Positions 1-13,152 of a DNA stretch of 64,000 nucleotides are shown piece by piece. Made by a program: the position numbers and the translations under genes. Source of the stretch: Lasiosphaeria ovina (taxonomy: Eukaryota; Ascomycota; Sordariomycetes; Sordariales; Lasiosphaeriaceae). The stretch covers positions 248,001 through 312,000 of the forward strand of contig JAULSN010000010.1 in NCBI GenBank assembly GCA_033439765.1. Reading direction: 5' to 3'. A model generated the notes under the pieces. The model had not been told where the DNA came from. It worked only from the letters and a program-made list of their open reading frames with translations, and ran no database searches. Within the stretch, counting starts at the first letter, position 1. Every line of letters starts with the position of its first letter.

Positions 1-1
1 A

Positions 2-3000
2 TACTCGCCACAGCTGGGCCTCGAGGTGGACCCAAATCAGGATGCCGGAACCTGGTATGGTTTAAAAAACAAGCTGGTGTGCAGGAAGGCCGATAATCCC
101 TTGCACCGAAAGGTGCTTGTCCCTCTGGGAAGTCTCCAGGCCTTGAGATCTGGATGCCACGTCTCCGTTCAAGTCAGTGAAAGCTGCGATTACGGCAAGT
201 TCGACATAAACGACATCCTTGGTCGGATTGAGTGTGCCGCAGAACCACGTCTCGTGTATACCAAGGCGCTCCTGCACGCATACACGTCGTTTGTGATTCC
301 GGACCCCCTAACAGGTCGGACCGGGGTCGAGGAGAGTCTCCAATGGCTGCAGTCTGGGATTTGCCGCCCGTGGAACGTGATAGGACATCAGGTACAAATA
401 TTGGACCAGATAGCCGCACTTACACCCTCACGCGAGTATTACCCAGCAGACTTGAAAGTTATGAAGACGGATCACTGGAACAGAAACTTGACATGCCACA
501 TACAACACCCCTCCTACCGACTTATCGTGCAGGAAATCATGTCCATTTCAGACGAACTAGGGACATTTGACATTGTTACTCCTTCGACCCCCGAACAAAC
601 GACTCACGAGATCCAAGGAGTCGGCGATGCAATATTGAACGACAGAGCCTTGGTACGACGGCAGCTCTATGAGCGGACATCAGCTGATGATGACGGAACA
701 CACAGAGCTGCCGACCGTCTCTATAACGCCCGAGACAAGTCCTCACCTTCAGAGAGGCCATACCGCAGAGTAATGGAGATGGTTCATTTGCTTAGGACAT
801 GTCCGGAAACACTGAAGACACCAGAAAACCTCGCATCCATTCTGTCACAAGGCGGTGTCATTGGCGGGTATGGAGACGATTACGACAAGGTTTCTCTCAG
901 CGATCGAATGCAAGCCGATATCAGGGAGAACTGGGGCTCTTTGGTGAAGTTTTGCCGAAACAAATCGCGCTGTAGCGTCATATTTCTGTTTGCAACCCTG
1001 GCCTACCGTACAGAAGTTGATGATGGGCTTTTGAGAGCGGTTGTAGCTTTCGCCACATTTCACGACCTCAAATGCCTACCTCTTCCCCAGTGGCCCTCAT
1101 ATTCCAATTTCCGACAACATAGTTCCCCTCAGCTTGGTGCAATTTCCAAGATGATCCAGCTCCACAAAACGCCGCCTCCCAAGGACGACAGGGAGAACCT
1201 GGAGCTTTTCGCAAGTGCCAAACAACGCCGGCGGCTGCAAGCAGATAGAGAAGCCTACGAGATGAAGACTGAAGAGGATTCCCGCTACCTTGCAAAATTC
1301 TTGATCGACCAGTGGCCTTGTCGTGAGCCGGACACATCCCAACTCGCGCGACATCTCTTGATTAATGTCCCAGCCGCCATAGATACGATTCAACCGGAGT
1401 GGCTGCGTCTGTATCAAAATATGGAATTGTCTATTCATTTGCAGAAAGTTCAGCAAATTTTGGACCAACGCCGTTCAGATGTCGAGTACGTTCCGCCCCA
1501 AATTGTCGCATCTGAAGAGATCCTACATCAGCGACTGAGGGGCATGGAAGTGCCTGGGCTAGGATCCCAGCTTTTGCGCAAATCTGTAAACGTTCGTACC
1601 CGAATCTCAGCCCGCTCTGCAGAGCCATTACTGATATTCCCACAGGACCGACCTCTTGCACATAGCATGGGAGTTTTGGGTACCAACTCACAGTTGGGAT
1701 GGATGCCCCTAGCCAGCATTTCCAAGGACCAGCCAATCCAGTCGCGCGCAAATAGGCAAGCGGTTATCAGCAATGCGAGACCACAAGTCTCACCTGCTGA
1801 GAAGGAGAAGCATTTGGATGAGTTACAGCAGATAGCAAAAGAGCTGGGGAAGAGCAAATCGTTGGTGCGGCAGACGTACTCTCGAGACCTACTGCAAAGC
1901 CTCAAGGCCTTTGCAAATATCAGGATTCCCCAGCATCTGAGTAAGCCTTTCCTATTCATCCGCGAAATTCTAACGTCGAAGCAACATGTCATTCGCACCT
2001 TCGAAATCATCAAAGCCGCACTTGAAGATGCAGCACCTGACTTGCCAATTCGCCGAATCCGATGGCTTCAACTCGGGGGGCTTTGGCCTGCAGTTACAAC
2101 AGTCGTTTTGCTGCAGCAACTACGGGGGACAGCCAGTCCTCGATTTGGCAGTGGTATGAGAGAAGCGCTCATTGCGTTTGGGCTGGCCTTGACCAATCTT
2201 CAGCGAGATATCCGATTGAACGACTGTGTCTTAGCGGGTGACACAACGCGCTTCCAGGACGAGGAGGCAAATATCGGTCATAGTAACTGGAGCCCCGAAG
2301 ACCATCCCGACTGGCTGTTGTTGGAAATTGAATCCAACTTGCTGATCCGTCCTGACCAAGTCGACGTGGCTCGGGCAACGATATGCCCCGAATCAGGCGC
2401 AAACTCTGTTCTCCAGATGAACATGGGCCAAGGCAAAACGTCGTGTATCATTCCAATGGTGGCTGCCTCGATAGCCGACAAGAAGAGCTTGGTTCGCGTC
2501 ATTGTTCCAAAGGCCCTCCTCCTGCAAACGGCCCAGCTGCTACAATCGCGCCTTGGCGGAATCCTAAACAGGAGCGTTTGCCATATACCCTTTTCGAGGC
2601 GAACTGGAACGGCACAGAAGAATATCCGCCTGTATTTTGGCATACACAAGCACATTCTGAAAACAGCCGGCGTGATGCTGTGTCTGCCCGAACACAATCT
2701 CTCGTTTATGCTGAGTGGGCAACAGAAACTACTGGACGGGAAGGTGAACGAAGCAGAGCACATGATCAAAGTCCAGACATGGCTCAAATCTGTCTGCCGC
2801 GACATTTTGGACGAGTCTGACTACACACTGGCCGCTCGCACACAGCTGATCTACCCGTCGGGGTCGCAGATGTCAGTGGATGGTCATCCCCATCGTTGGC
2901 AGGTCATTGAAACGGTTCTCAGTCTCGTCGACCGCCATCTTTATGGTTTAGCGAGCTCGTTTCCTCGGTCTATAGAGGTTGTGAGAAGACCTGGCGGTGG

Positions 3001-6000
3001 CTTCCCCCTGATATTTTTCCTTCGACCGGATGTCGAGGAAGAGTTAGTCCATCGGCTCGTCCTGGATATCACGAAAGGGTTTGGAGATCTGGTTCCAATG
3101 AACTCGCTAGAGTCACGAGAACGTGTTGCAGTCAAAGATTTCCTCTCACCTTGGAAGCGCAAAATGCGGATTGATACGGTGAACAGGGTACATAACCTGT
3201 GTCCGGATCGACCATGGGTCAGGCAGACACTCTATCTCCTCCGCGGATTACTGATTAACCGTATTTTGATCATGACACTGAAGAAGCGTTGGAATGTCCA
3301 ATATGGCTTGCATCCGAAACGAGACCCAATGGCGGTACCGTTCCATGCCAAAGGGGTGCCGAGCGAGCAGTCAGAGTGGGGTCACCCTGACGTGGCAATT
3401 CTTTTCACATGCCTCGTATTCTACTATGATGGCATTACTGAGGGACAACTCAAGCAAGCTCTCGCTCGCGTGCTGAAGTCGGATGACCCGTCATGCGAAT
3501 ACGACAAGTGGACCCAGATCTCGGAAGAGTTTCCGGAGTCTCTCAAGGCATGGAATACGATCAATGTCGACGACCAGGCTCAGATGCACGAGATCTGGAA
3601 GGCTCTGCGTTACCGGGTTGTTGTCATTGACTACTTTCTGAACAATTTTGTTTTCCCTCGACACGCCAAGCAGTTCAAGGTCAAGCTGCAGTCCAACGGG
3701 TGGGATATTCCGCTCTTCTCTGCATGCCGCGGAGAGGGAGGATCAAAGGCGGGCCTGAAACCACTCACGACAGGCTTTAGCGGGACCAACGACAACCGCA
3801 CCATGCTGCCGCTTACTATCAAGCAGGAGGACTTACCTGGTCTATCCCACACGAATGCGGAAGTCTTGACGTATCTGCTTCATGGTCGCTCTCGGTGGTG
3901 TGAGGTTATCACCGATGTCAGAGGAGGGAGGGCCACGGAACGAGACCTCCTCCATATGCTGAAGAAGATGGATATCAGAATCCTAATCGACGCTGGAGCT
4001 CAAATTCTGGAGATGGACAACGAAACAGTCGCCAGGACGTGGCTCAAAATAGACCAGCGGTGTGAAGCCGCCCTTTATTTTGACTCTGCTAACAAGCCGT
4101 TCATCATAACAAAGAAAAACCGCAAGACGCCACTGCTCGCGTCGCCATTTGCGGACGATCTGACGAAGTGTCTTGTGTATCTTGATGAGGTAAGTTCCAT
4201 AGCGTTGCAGTCTGCCCAAACAGCTAACTGACTTGCGATTCCTAGGCTCACACTCGAGGAACTGACCTTAAGTTTCCTCTCCACGCTCGTGGTGCCCTTA
4301 CCGTTGGCCAAGGCCAATCCAAGGACCATACCGTTCAAGGTATGTTTGTAACCCTTTTCATGACGAGACAATTGCTAACGGATTAATAGCTGCAATGCGA
4401 CTGCGCCAACTGGGGACAAGCCAGTCCATCACGTTCCTCATCCCCACCGAGGTTCACCAAGTCATTCTCGATCTTAGGAGGAAGACAATGGACGACAGGA
4501 TTGACTCATACGACGTGTAAGTTGAATATCACACTACCTCTAAGAAGAAGGAGAACTAACAGTCTGCAGGATCTGTTGGCTTCTCAACAATGCGTGCGAT
4601 GGAATCGAGCAGCTGCAGCCACTGTACTTCTCACAGGGCTCCGACTTCTGTCGAAGAACCCAGGCGGCCATCAATAACCCCGCTTTTCTAACCGATGCAG
4701 GGCAGCGATCAAATTACGTGGCTACTATCAAGCAGAACGAACTTCAGACATTACAAGATATGTATGAACCAAAGGTGAAGACAAAGGCAAACGAATTCAT
4801 GGCCACGAATCCCAAGGTCGCCGAATTCATCCAAGAACTCAAGGTCCGGCGGAAGGGGTTCCAAGACACGGGCCGCGCCGTTCATGCGTCAGCGTTGCAA
4901 GAGGTTGAGCAGGAGCGCGAGGTCGCCTACGAGGTCCAATCTGTCCGCCAGGTGAAGAAGCCCTTTAAGTACGAAGCCCTTACCTTCCCGGGTTTTCATC
5001 GCGACCTCGAAACCTTCACCCGAACTGGCAGGCTGCCTATTGACACAAACTCGTGCTATCACGTTTTCCACCTACTGTCCAGGACTGTCCTTGGTCGTAA
5101 ATATTCGGTATCGAGGGACGCAAGCAAGTCCAAGCTATATGTGTCCGTGGAATTCGAGCGAACGGCGAAGCTCTATACCGACTTGGCCAAGGACAACTTT
5201 TTGGTGAGTAAATCGTACACACGTAACCGTTATGCTTTATCCTCGACTAACGCGATACAGCGCCCCGTGTCTTGGATTCTTTGGAGTGGGGTCACAGAAA
5301 CGGCTGTCGTTCTCATCCCCGAGGAGGCCGAGTACGTGATTCGCATGAACCGAGCGACCGAAATGAATAGCCGCGTGTATCTGATCAATTACGCCTCACC
5401 GGTCACAAGGAATATGCTTGTCTTCAATAATCTGACGTACTTTAGCACGCCCCGCTTGCCAGATGGATGGGTGGCGCCATTGTGGCTCAAGATGGAGGTC
5501 GGGTTACTGTCAGGTCGTTTGTACTTTGAGTGGGATGAATACGAAAAACTGTGTAACTTCCTTGGTCTTGAGGACAAGAACAACGCGGCTCTAGTCGATG
5601 AGGACGAAGATAGCGATGACGATAGCGTCCTATTACAAGAGCAGGAGACCTCGGCGGCCACCAAACGGCGACGACAAGCGAACAAGTTTGCATCACAGCC
5701 GTTGTCCTTCCTGAAGGAGTGGCTCGCGGTCCGACGATGTGGCCAAGACTTTGCCCATACCCCAATGGGTTTTCTCACACAGGGGAAGCCCCTGCAGCCA
5801 AGTCACCCTTTCTTCAGCAAGGCAAGCCCAGAAGCTGCACTGGCAGCGGCTGAAGACGGGAAGGCTGCCGTGACAGCAAAAGCTAGATGGGGCGTTGGGG
5901 GAGTACATGGTGGTGGCGACCACGAGGCCGAGCTGTTCGATGATGGCATTGATGATATGGGGGCAAACGTCGAAGACGATGTTGAGGAGGGTGGAGTTCC

Positions 6001-6064
6001 AGTGGTGTATGATGACGACGAGTACCTCGACTCGGAGGATGATGACTCTGATGATAGCGAGTGA
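2..6064 (+). CDS. Giant DUF3638/DUF3645 P-loop protein, C-terminal part (5' end outside window)
   Basis: The reading frame is already open at the left edge, so the start lies upstream. I infer five exons, with introns at 4190-4245, 4340-4389, 4517-4569 and 5204-5260; all are GT-AG, and the last is a multiple of three with a CTAAC branch site. A Walker-A-like motif (MNMGQGKTS) is encoded near 2417-2443, followed by a Walker-B-like LDESD near 2810, which together mark the DUF3638 region. A GFSGTNDNR block near 3775, typical of DUF3645, follows, and the tail is very acidic (5590-6060). Fungal members are often about 3000 residues and annotated as P-loop or ubiquitin-hydrolase-like proteins; the biochemical role is unknown. 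The motif order suggests a nucleotide-dependent enzyme, which is inference. Splice sites restore one continuous frame of about 1950 residues, so the visible part looks intact. Confidence 0.88.
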
Positions 6065-9000
6065 GAGTACCTACATGACAGTCACCATGGATAGGACTTG
6101 GAGTGTATTATAAAAAATGTACATGGAATTATCTACAAGACGTATGCAGACAGGAAAGCGTGACTCAAAAGTCAACAATCGTAGACTGTCAGCAAACTGA
6201 ACGACGCTGTCAACGCTTAAAGGCCGCATTCCGCTTAATAAACACATCTTAAACGAGTTGGAGGCACCGTGGAGCCTCAGATGCTGTCTGCATTCGTCGC
6301 TGAATTATACCGCGGAATACATGTGTTTTTGTTAAGTGCTGAAGAGAACTAGTAGGCATGGAAGCACAAACGATCTGCGCTGGGTCTTGTGCAACAGAAA
6401 TATGGCAATGCAGTTTTCCACCAAACCCAAGCGGTGGTGCCTCGCCCGAGTGGCAGAAGAGCCACATGGAGATAGTAGATATCAACCCGCAAAGCATTTA
6501 CCGACGAGAACCAAACCTCCTTCAACCGTATGCCTGGATATCCTACAGCTATCTTTCCATGCTCTCTTTCCGGCTAAGAACCGCATAATTGACAACGCTG
6601 GCATTCGCAACTGACGTATATTCGTCGCATTCGAAAACCGGAAATCCACACCTGGGTGCCAGAATAACGAGCTGGTCGGTCGAGCAAGGGTGCGTACAAG
6701 AATGGGAGGCTGTGTTTCAACGGCCTGGGGTCAGTGGATCAGACGACGAACCTAGATGGATCAAACCCACCTTGCCCCCTGGCAGAAACGGCCACTAAGC
6801 CGTGCCAACCTGGGGTCTGTGGATCAGACGGCGAACCTAAAAAGGACCCGAACCATCTATGATCTGGCAGCGACGGTCCGCTTCAACGAGAACACCGGCA
6901 TTTCCACGAGATCACAGATGATCCCACAGGCGGCGAGCCGCGAACGCCACCACCGAGCGCAACAACCCCGTCCCACCTGACCGACAGACGACATTAGGTG
7001 AAGGGTAGGCAGCCGGAAATGAATCTATATGGTCACGCGCGAATACACAGGCGACCTGGACAACCGTCGCTAGTCCCAGAGGCGAGGCGCTTTTGTAGGA
7101 CTTGAAGGTCAGGACATTCCCGTCCAGAAAGCATTGAAAAACACGGTTGGTGTGGACTACGGAAGTGACTGCAAAGGAGCTTCCTTGAACAGAACGAACA
7201 CGGAGATGTGTTATCGCGACGGCAACATGAGAATCACAACCACATTGCAAAACCACATGTGGACAAGGAATTGATTATTGGGAGCGCAGTCCCGGCATTG
7301 ATGATGATTGTGGAGATGCGGTGTCCAAAGACAAGCTTCAGTCCGGAGGCTCAGACAATATTTGTTACTCTCCCAGCCCAAAGTTCAGTACGCCACATTC
7401 TGAAAGTAGGGACATAGAAGCTCCGTCTAACAGCCCACCTGTGCAAGGAGGCAGAGGTCTTTAGTACTGATAGAGGGTCTGATAGGTACTTATGCAGGTG
7501 TGGGCCAACGCCTAGCAGACTGTTCGACGTGAGAGTCCAAAATTGGCTACCTCTATAAATGGTGTCCCTCTCCTTTTGTCTCAGATGTTGCACAGCACGA
7601 GCTTCTCTACAAGGTAATCAATAGTGCAGGGAGATTCCCGCGGAAACTGCCATGGTTGTACGTTTAGTTGCCAATACAAACGAGCACATGACCCGCTGAG
7701 AAGAAGACTGCGTCTTGCGGAACTGGAAAAGCAGGATCGGGCCGCGGTACAGGCCAGCGGCAGACTGTAGGCCCAGTTTGAAAAGGAAGCACAAATTCGC
7801 AACGTCATACTGTCAGGCATGTCACCTACTGTATCCTTATCCGACCACGGCCTGAAACAGGCATCGGGTGCCGCACCACTGAAGATGAAGAGCAACACAC
7901 AGTACGGATACTGTAGCACATAGGCTACTCGCACTAGGCCCAGAGAATAACCCCTCAAAATTTTGCGCACCAAAATGAAAAACCCTTTCTCTTCCTACAA
8001 CCAACGCACAATCTTCTCACAGCAGCAACAACACTTAGACGATTGCGCGAACAAGGTAAGGGGTCTTTTTTTTGCAATTACTTGCTCAAGCTCAAGGATG
8101 CAGCTAATACGGTGCTGGACAGAGATGTTGCCGAACAAGGGCCATCGACCCGGTCCAACGGCCCAACGCGGCCAGAATGCGGCGCGCAAGCCCGCCGGCG
8201 TGTTCGCCGTTAACTACACTTGCAAGAAGGCCTTGACGGTATCTCCAATACATCTGCATCTGCCATGACATCCAGACGCCAACCTCAGCCCACAAGCCAC
8301 ATGGCGGGGTTGAATACAACTATTACAAAAAGAGAAAGATGGGACTTGAAGACGTCTTAGCACGTGAAGCCACAGATCGTCATTACGATCTACCAAAAAA
8401 AGAAAACCGAGACCTCCTGACATGGAACCCTCTCGATGTTATGGGCGCAATAGGCCCAAGTCGGATTGCATACCAGAACAGGGGCTCGGTGTATTTCAAA
8501 TACAGTGCCCACAAGCCTGCCGAGCTTGCCGCAACAAATGGGACAACCAACTGGCACACTAGATCACTCAATAGGGGCTAGAGTGCAATAGCCAGCAGTC
8601 CAACCTAACGGCAGCAGCACAAGTGGTTCCCACAGACGGCATTTCTTCGTCCCATACGTACCATTGGTTTGCGGGGTCAAGGCGAGTCTTTAAGGCTTTG
8701 ACTAGGAACCGCGACATGGTATTTGTGAAGAATGGCGACGTCGCTGTGGTGAAGGGCGGGTTAAATGTTTCCGAAGTCGTGAGCTTAGACATTCCGAAGT
8801 CAGGGAAACCAAGATAAATCATCCTACATCTATCTATAAATATTATCTCTTTCACCGATTACAGCAGAGAGGGGTTCGAAAAAATACATACGCATGGGCC
8901 AACCAAAAACATAAGTCTAAAACGCGGACATGTAAGGAGTAGGGTGCATCTGAAATCCTGGTCCGGGCCGCCTCGCTTCATGGTTCAGCCCCCAAACATA

Positions 9001-9407
9001 GATTCCTCAAAGAAGTACAGCCGCAACACAAATTCCGTACCGCTCATTGACATCCTCTTGGTTCCCTAGTTCTATGCACTCCCTTCTGGCTGCTGTAATA
9101 CCGGGTGAAAGGGTGATTGGTCACATTTGAAAGACAATCTGCCTAGCCTACGGCGTGTTGATTTCTTCGGCGACTCCGCCTTCGCACACGGTCCAAATCC
9201 TTTGAAATGCGCAATGCAATATGTGTCAAGTATTGCTAGATAAGCTTGTTCCTACTTCTACCTATAGACTGCTTGGTCCTACCCTCCGGTAACAAGCTGT
9301 CTCGTCTTCAACACTTTCAACATTTCTCATTGTCAGCTCGCGAAGACACAACTCCTGTCATCGCATATCAACACTCGCTTCTCATCCTCGCATCAACGCC
9401 ACCCACC
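6065..9407. other. 3.3-kb gene-poor interval
   Basis: Only short, overlapping ORFs on both strands are present and none matches a family I recognise. The longest candidates are at 6912-7256 (-), 7581-7973 (-) and 8568-8855 (-). The last overlaps an ORF of similar size on the opposite strand at 8623-8817, so neither is convincing. The stretch could hold decayed sequence or long UTRs. I see no RNA gene. Confidence 0.5.
6724..6838 (+). repeat. 30-bp direct repeat, two copies 85 bp apart
   Basis: Positions 6724-6753 and 6809-6838 share 28 of 30 bases, reading CCTGGGGTC, one variable base, then GTGGATCAGACG and so on. The copies lie in otherwise non-coding sequence and may be a remnant of a local duplication. 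Confidence 0.6.
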
Positions 9408-9794
9408 ATGGAACTGCCCACCCATCGTCTTGCGGCCGCATCTGCCGCACTGTTCTTCACCTCCAGGGGTGCGGCGCAATGCACTCCGACGGGAGCGGGA
9501 AGTTGCACGCTAGGCCTCAAGGGCGACACCTTCCCGGGCGGCAGGGTCACGTGGAATTGGGCAATGATTTACAGCAACGCTTGCGGGAACATTGGAGGAG
9601 TTGGACTTCCCTTTGGAGGCCAAGCGATAGCCTCTCAGCTGCCGTACACCGTCGTCCTCAAGCACCTTAGCTCCAGGGGACACTTCCAGTCGATCGGGAT
9701 GTGCTACAGTAGCTACTGCTTTGATGGCGACTTTGCGTGCGAGATTCTCTCGGACGGGTTTACGGTTTCCTGCAGGCATGCTTTTCCCTGCTGA
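9408..9794 (+). CDS. Small secreted cysteine-rich protein
   Basis: This 128-residue protein starts at an ATG in a good context (CCACCATGG). The N-terminus has a hydrophobic alanine-rich stretch (about residues 8-22) ending near GAAQC, a plausible signal peptide. The predicted mature part is about 105 residues with eight cysteines, an even number compatible with four disulfides. The last four cysteines cluster towards the C-terminus (GMCYSSYC, FACEI, SC, PC). No known family is recognised. Size, secretion signal and cysteine content fit the loose class of fungal small secreted proteins or candidate effectors, but that is only a class description. It is a single exon with no introns needed; an additional 3' exon cannot be excluded. 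Confidence 0.6.
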   Translation: MELPTHRLAAASAALFFTSRGAAQCTPTGAGSCTLGLKGDTFPGGRVTWNWAMIYSNACGNIGGVGLPFGGQAIASQLPYTVVLKHLSSRGHFQSIGMCYSSYCFDGDFACEILSDGFTVSCRHAFPC

Positions 9795-10528
9795 GGGTCA
9801 TGTTGCCACGATTGAGGGAGTGGACTTGAAGGTCGAAAGGGGCGAAAGGGGCAAAATGAAATCCCACTCGCCATGGATACCCATCACACAGCACCATCAA
9901 GATCCTTCCTGCCCGTGTTACGAGGGCCAACTTTCAACAATCTTTCGAGGATATCGCTCTACAACACAGTTAACCTTTTACTATTTAGCAAGATTTCGCC
10001 ACACTTCCCGGCCTTTAAATATCATCACAACGAATTTCAAATAAGAACCCCTTTCAGCTTGTTTTCTTTATACTAGCCTCAGTCACTTCGTTATTCTCTT
10101 AGACCAAACAAGAGCTAGTCTAGTTGCCTTGAACTGTAAACCTTTTAGACTTGAGCAGGGGTCATTATCAAGAATAGTGTGATCACATTACCCTACAGGG
10201 ATGGCGTGCTTGTATCAATGCTTGAAATCTTATGCCCTCTACGGTAATCCTGAATGTAGCTGAACTCTACCGAAGAGCTTTGGCCATCAACTCGCGTATT
10301 CCCCTGCTAGGGTTACTAGTTCGTCAGATGCCAGTGTCTCACTCCAGTGCCGGACGGCCGACCTCATCCCACATGCCAGGGTAAGCTAATGCGGCCGGAG
10401 ACGAACCTCGGTCACCCGAAATAAGGCAAAAGAAGCTCTGCCCTGTACGCGGAGAGCATTTCCAAGGTCTTTGAAGGTCGTGGAGGGCACGTGGAAGTAG
10501 AACCGGAGAAGCCATTCCGCCCCAGCGA
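9795..10528. other. Intergenic, no gene recognised
   Basis: AT-rich sequence between the small secreted protein and the DUF3712 remnant. I searched it for the missing N-terminal exon (transmembrane segment) of the DUF3712 gene and did not find one. Confidence 0.5.
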
Positions 10529-11369
10529 GCCAACGTATCCAACAAGACGCAGATTACCGCCTGGTTCAACGAATACTTTGACCAAGAAACCACACAGCTA
10601 CACCTCAAGGCCAACAGCCTCAACGTGCACCTCGGCAAGCTCGAATACGACGTGGTCCTGGACAAGACGATCCAGGTGCAGGGTCTCAACTACCTAAAGG
10701 GCTTTGGCGTGCAGGACATGCAGTTCACCATCCCGCCCGACGACCAGAGCCGCAACATGAAGGGCCACCTCATCATTCCCAACGCGGGCGTGCTGACGCT
10801 CGGGCTGGGCAACCTGACCTTCAACCTGACGGCCGGGGCCGTCAACCTAGGGCTCGTGCACATCTACAACCTCGACCTCAAGCTCGGCAACAACACACCG
10901 CCGTTCGAGGGCGAGTTCTACTTTGACCAGCGGGTCCCAAGCCTGCCGGCCATCCTCGACTCGCAAAAGAACATCCTCAGCAACGGCCAGATCGAGCTCA
11001 ACGCAACGGCCAACGCGACTGTCAACGGCGGCCAACACATCAATTACCTCGAGGGTGTGCTCAACAAGAAGAGCATAACTTTCCACGTCCCCGTCATGAA
11101 CCTGCTGGCCGACGTGTTTGCCGGCGTGCTGGCTTCGGGCGGCGACGGCTCCCAGGGCCCACTGCCCGACGTGCTCTCAGGTCGTGGGGATAACGACGCT
11201 TATCGAGCACATGCTCGGATACTAGGAGCCGAGTCCTACCGGCGGGAGTGCTTCGGGCGGGGCTCCCGCGAATGCCACGGTGAAGAGAGCAGCGCCGACG
11301 CTCGGGCGATCGATGAGGACGAATCTGCTCAGGCTAGGGCTGCGGAGCCTGCGGTCAAAGGTCAGGTGA
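10529..11369 (+). pseudogene. DUF3712-family protein, truncated and frameshifted
   Basis: From about 10529 the frame encodes a typical fungal DUF3712 extracellular beta-rich domain, including the stretch KGHLIIPNAG, LTLGLGNLTFNL and several NxT/S sites. Family members normally have a cytoplasmic N-terminus and a transmembrane helix ahead of this domain; neither is present upstream, and there is no start codon in frame. The frame breaks at about 11180 (one base too many). The alternative frame then resumes a plausible C-terminus (VVGITTLIEHMLGY) but hits TAG at 11223-11225, continues in frame through a Thr/Ala/Arg-rich tail and stops at TGA 11367-11369. The gene therefore has a missing 5' end, one frameshift and one nonsense codon. 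It faces the repeat-protein pseudogene at 11794-12876 tail to tail. Confidence 0.72.
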
Positions 11370-11793
11370 ACGCAAGCCGTGATGGAGGAATCTGTGTCCA
11401 AAGGGAGATGTATTACGCTGGGATTTTGGGCTGGGTTTCGCATCCACGGTAAATTGGGTGGCTTTGTTGTCACAAGGACTTGATGACTTCCATTATTCGT
11501 TCTCTACCTTTGTCGGGTTGCATACATACAGACAACAGCAAATCCTAGCATCCAATAAAGTAATGTTTCAATGTAGCCACTGGCAAGCTTTGCAAATGGT
11601 AGACGATGACTCTGTGGCGTTAGAACAAGATTAGCTCAAAAATCGCAGTCAAAATAAACATTAATATAATGAGAATTTCCTAGCATAATTAACCTTAACT
11701 AAAAACAAAATGAAAAGCGGCATACTGTTTTCCCGCGCTGAATGTGAAACCTTTCTCTGCCAACCATCCTACAAAGCAGCAAGCACGCAACGC

Positions 11794-12876
11794 TTACCAT
11801 TTCCCAACAAACTCCTTGAGAATGGCGTGCACAAAGTCGGCAATGGTCGCCACGAGCTATCATCACACCACACGTCAGCACTGAAGTCACGGCAAACACA
11901 CAAGACACGGAAAGCAGCGGCAAAACCCACCGGCGTGGCATCGCCAATGAGCTCCGACGTCTGCGAGACAAACGTCTTGCTCAGCAGCGCGCCCGCATTA
12001 TCCAGCAGCCCGACAACGATCTTGGCATTGTCCGGCGTCAGCAGCGGCAGCACCTGATCGACAATCCCCTTGACATCAATCTGTTTTACCGCAGCCAGCA
12101 ACGGCTTGACAGCGTCGACCAGCCCGGCCAGGTCGACGCCGTTGAGCTCCGTGAGCAGCGGCTGCACGGTCGCGAACAGGCCCTCGACGTCGACTTTTCC
12201 CAGAACGCCGACCAGCGGCACCGCGCCGCCGATCAGTGTCTGCGTCTGGTTGACGAATGTCGCGCTCAGTAGATCCTCGGCGCTGGCGAGCAGCCCAGCA
12301 ATCCCCTTGACGCTGGCTGGCGAGAGCAGTGGCAGCGCGGCGGCGAGCACGGCCTTGAGGTCGATCTCGTCGAGCGCGTCGAGGAGGGGGAGCGGCTGGC
12401 CGACGAGCTTGGCGAGGTCGATTTTGCTGAGCTGCGCGAGAAGGCCCTTGTGGTCGATTGAGCCCAGGTTGTCGAGCAGCGAGTTGAGGCTCTTGACTGT
12501 GCTTGCCGTGAGGGGCGCCTCGGCGTTTTTTAGTAGCCCGAAGATGCCCTAGATGGATGAATTCCTTGGTGAGGGTGGGGCTCAAGGCGTCTAGGACGCT
12601 GGCCAGGTCGATCTTGCCCAGGCTATCGAGCAAGGGCCCGGCGCTCTTCAGGAGAGACTCGAGATTCATTACCGTGTCTTCGGTCAAGAGAGCCGCGGCA
12701 TTCTTCAGGAGGCCCACGATGCCGTTGATGGAGTCCTTTGTGAGTACGCCGGCCAGGTCGATCTTGGAAAGGCTGTCGATCAACGGGCCTGCCGACTTGA
12801 GCCGCGAGCCGAGGCTGTCCACCGTGTCCTTGGTCAGGGGTGCCTCTGCAGTCTGCAGTAGGCCCACAATGCCCAC
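11794..12876 (-). pseudogene. Leu/Ala-rich repeat protein, 5'-truncated and frameshifted
   Basis: Read on the minus strand, this encodes degenerate repeats of roughly 35-40 residues built on the pattern IDLAxVLxxxxPLL followed by GIVGLLxxAxALLT. At least five repeats are visible. The 5' frame begins directly after a TAG near 12890 with no credible start. Near 12546-12552 a frameshift (four extra bases that also create TAG) moves the repeat into another frame. Downstream, an intron at 11857-11930 (donor GTGGGT) joins cleanly to a short last exon encoding LVATIADFVHAILKEFVGKW and a stop at 11794. The clean last intron argues that this was a real gene. I do not recognise the family; amphipathic helical repeats suggest a helical-bundle extracellular or lipid-associated protein, which is a guess. 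Confidence 0.6.
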
Positions 12877-13152
12877 CGGAGAAACTACAGTCTAAGCCAA
12901 GGTAGTTTCGGCAAATTAACAGCTGCTTGTGAACTTTCCGACAGGAGCTCCAAGCAAACCGTGATGGTGAGCACATCTGATTCGCAACGGGTAAAGCAAA
13001 TTCTATAGCAAAACTGTCGAGGCTATCATACTGGTAGAGTGCGTTGGAAATAAACCAAATCCAGCGGAACATTGTGGTAGCGGATAATGATCTCACAGTT
13101 ATACTGCAATAGAAGCTAAGGGTTGAATGTAAACACGACAACACCCCAAATA

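Noticed and set aside
8568..8855. Small ORF pair on opposite strands.
   Set aside because: No family match, no splice or promoter support, and equal length on both strands suggests chance.
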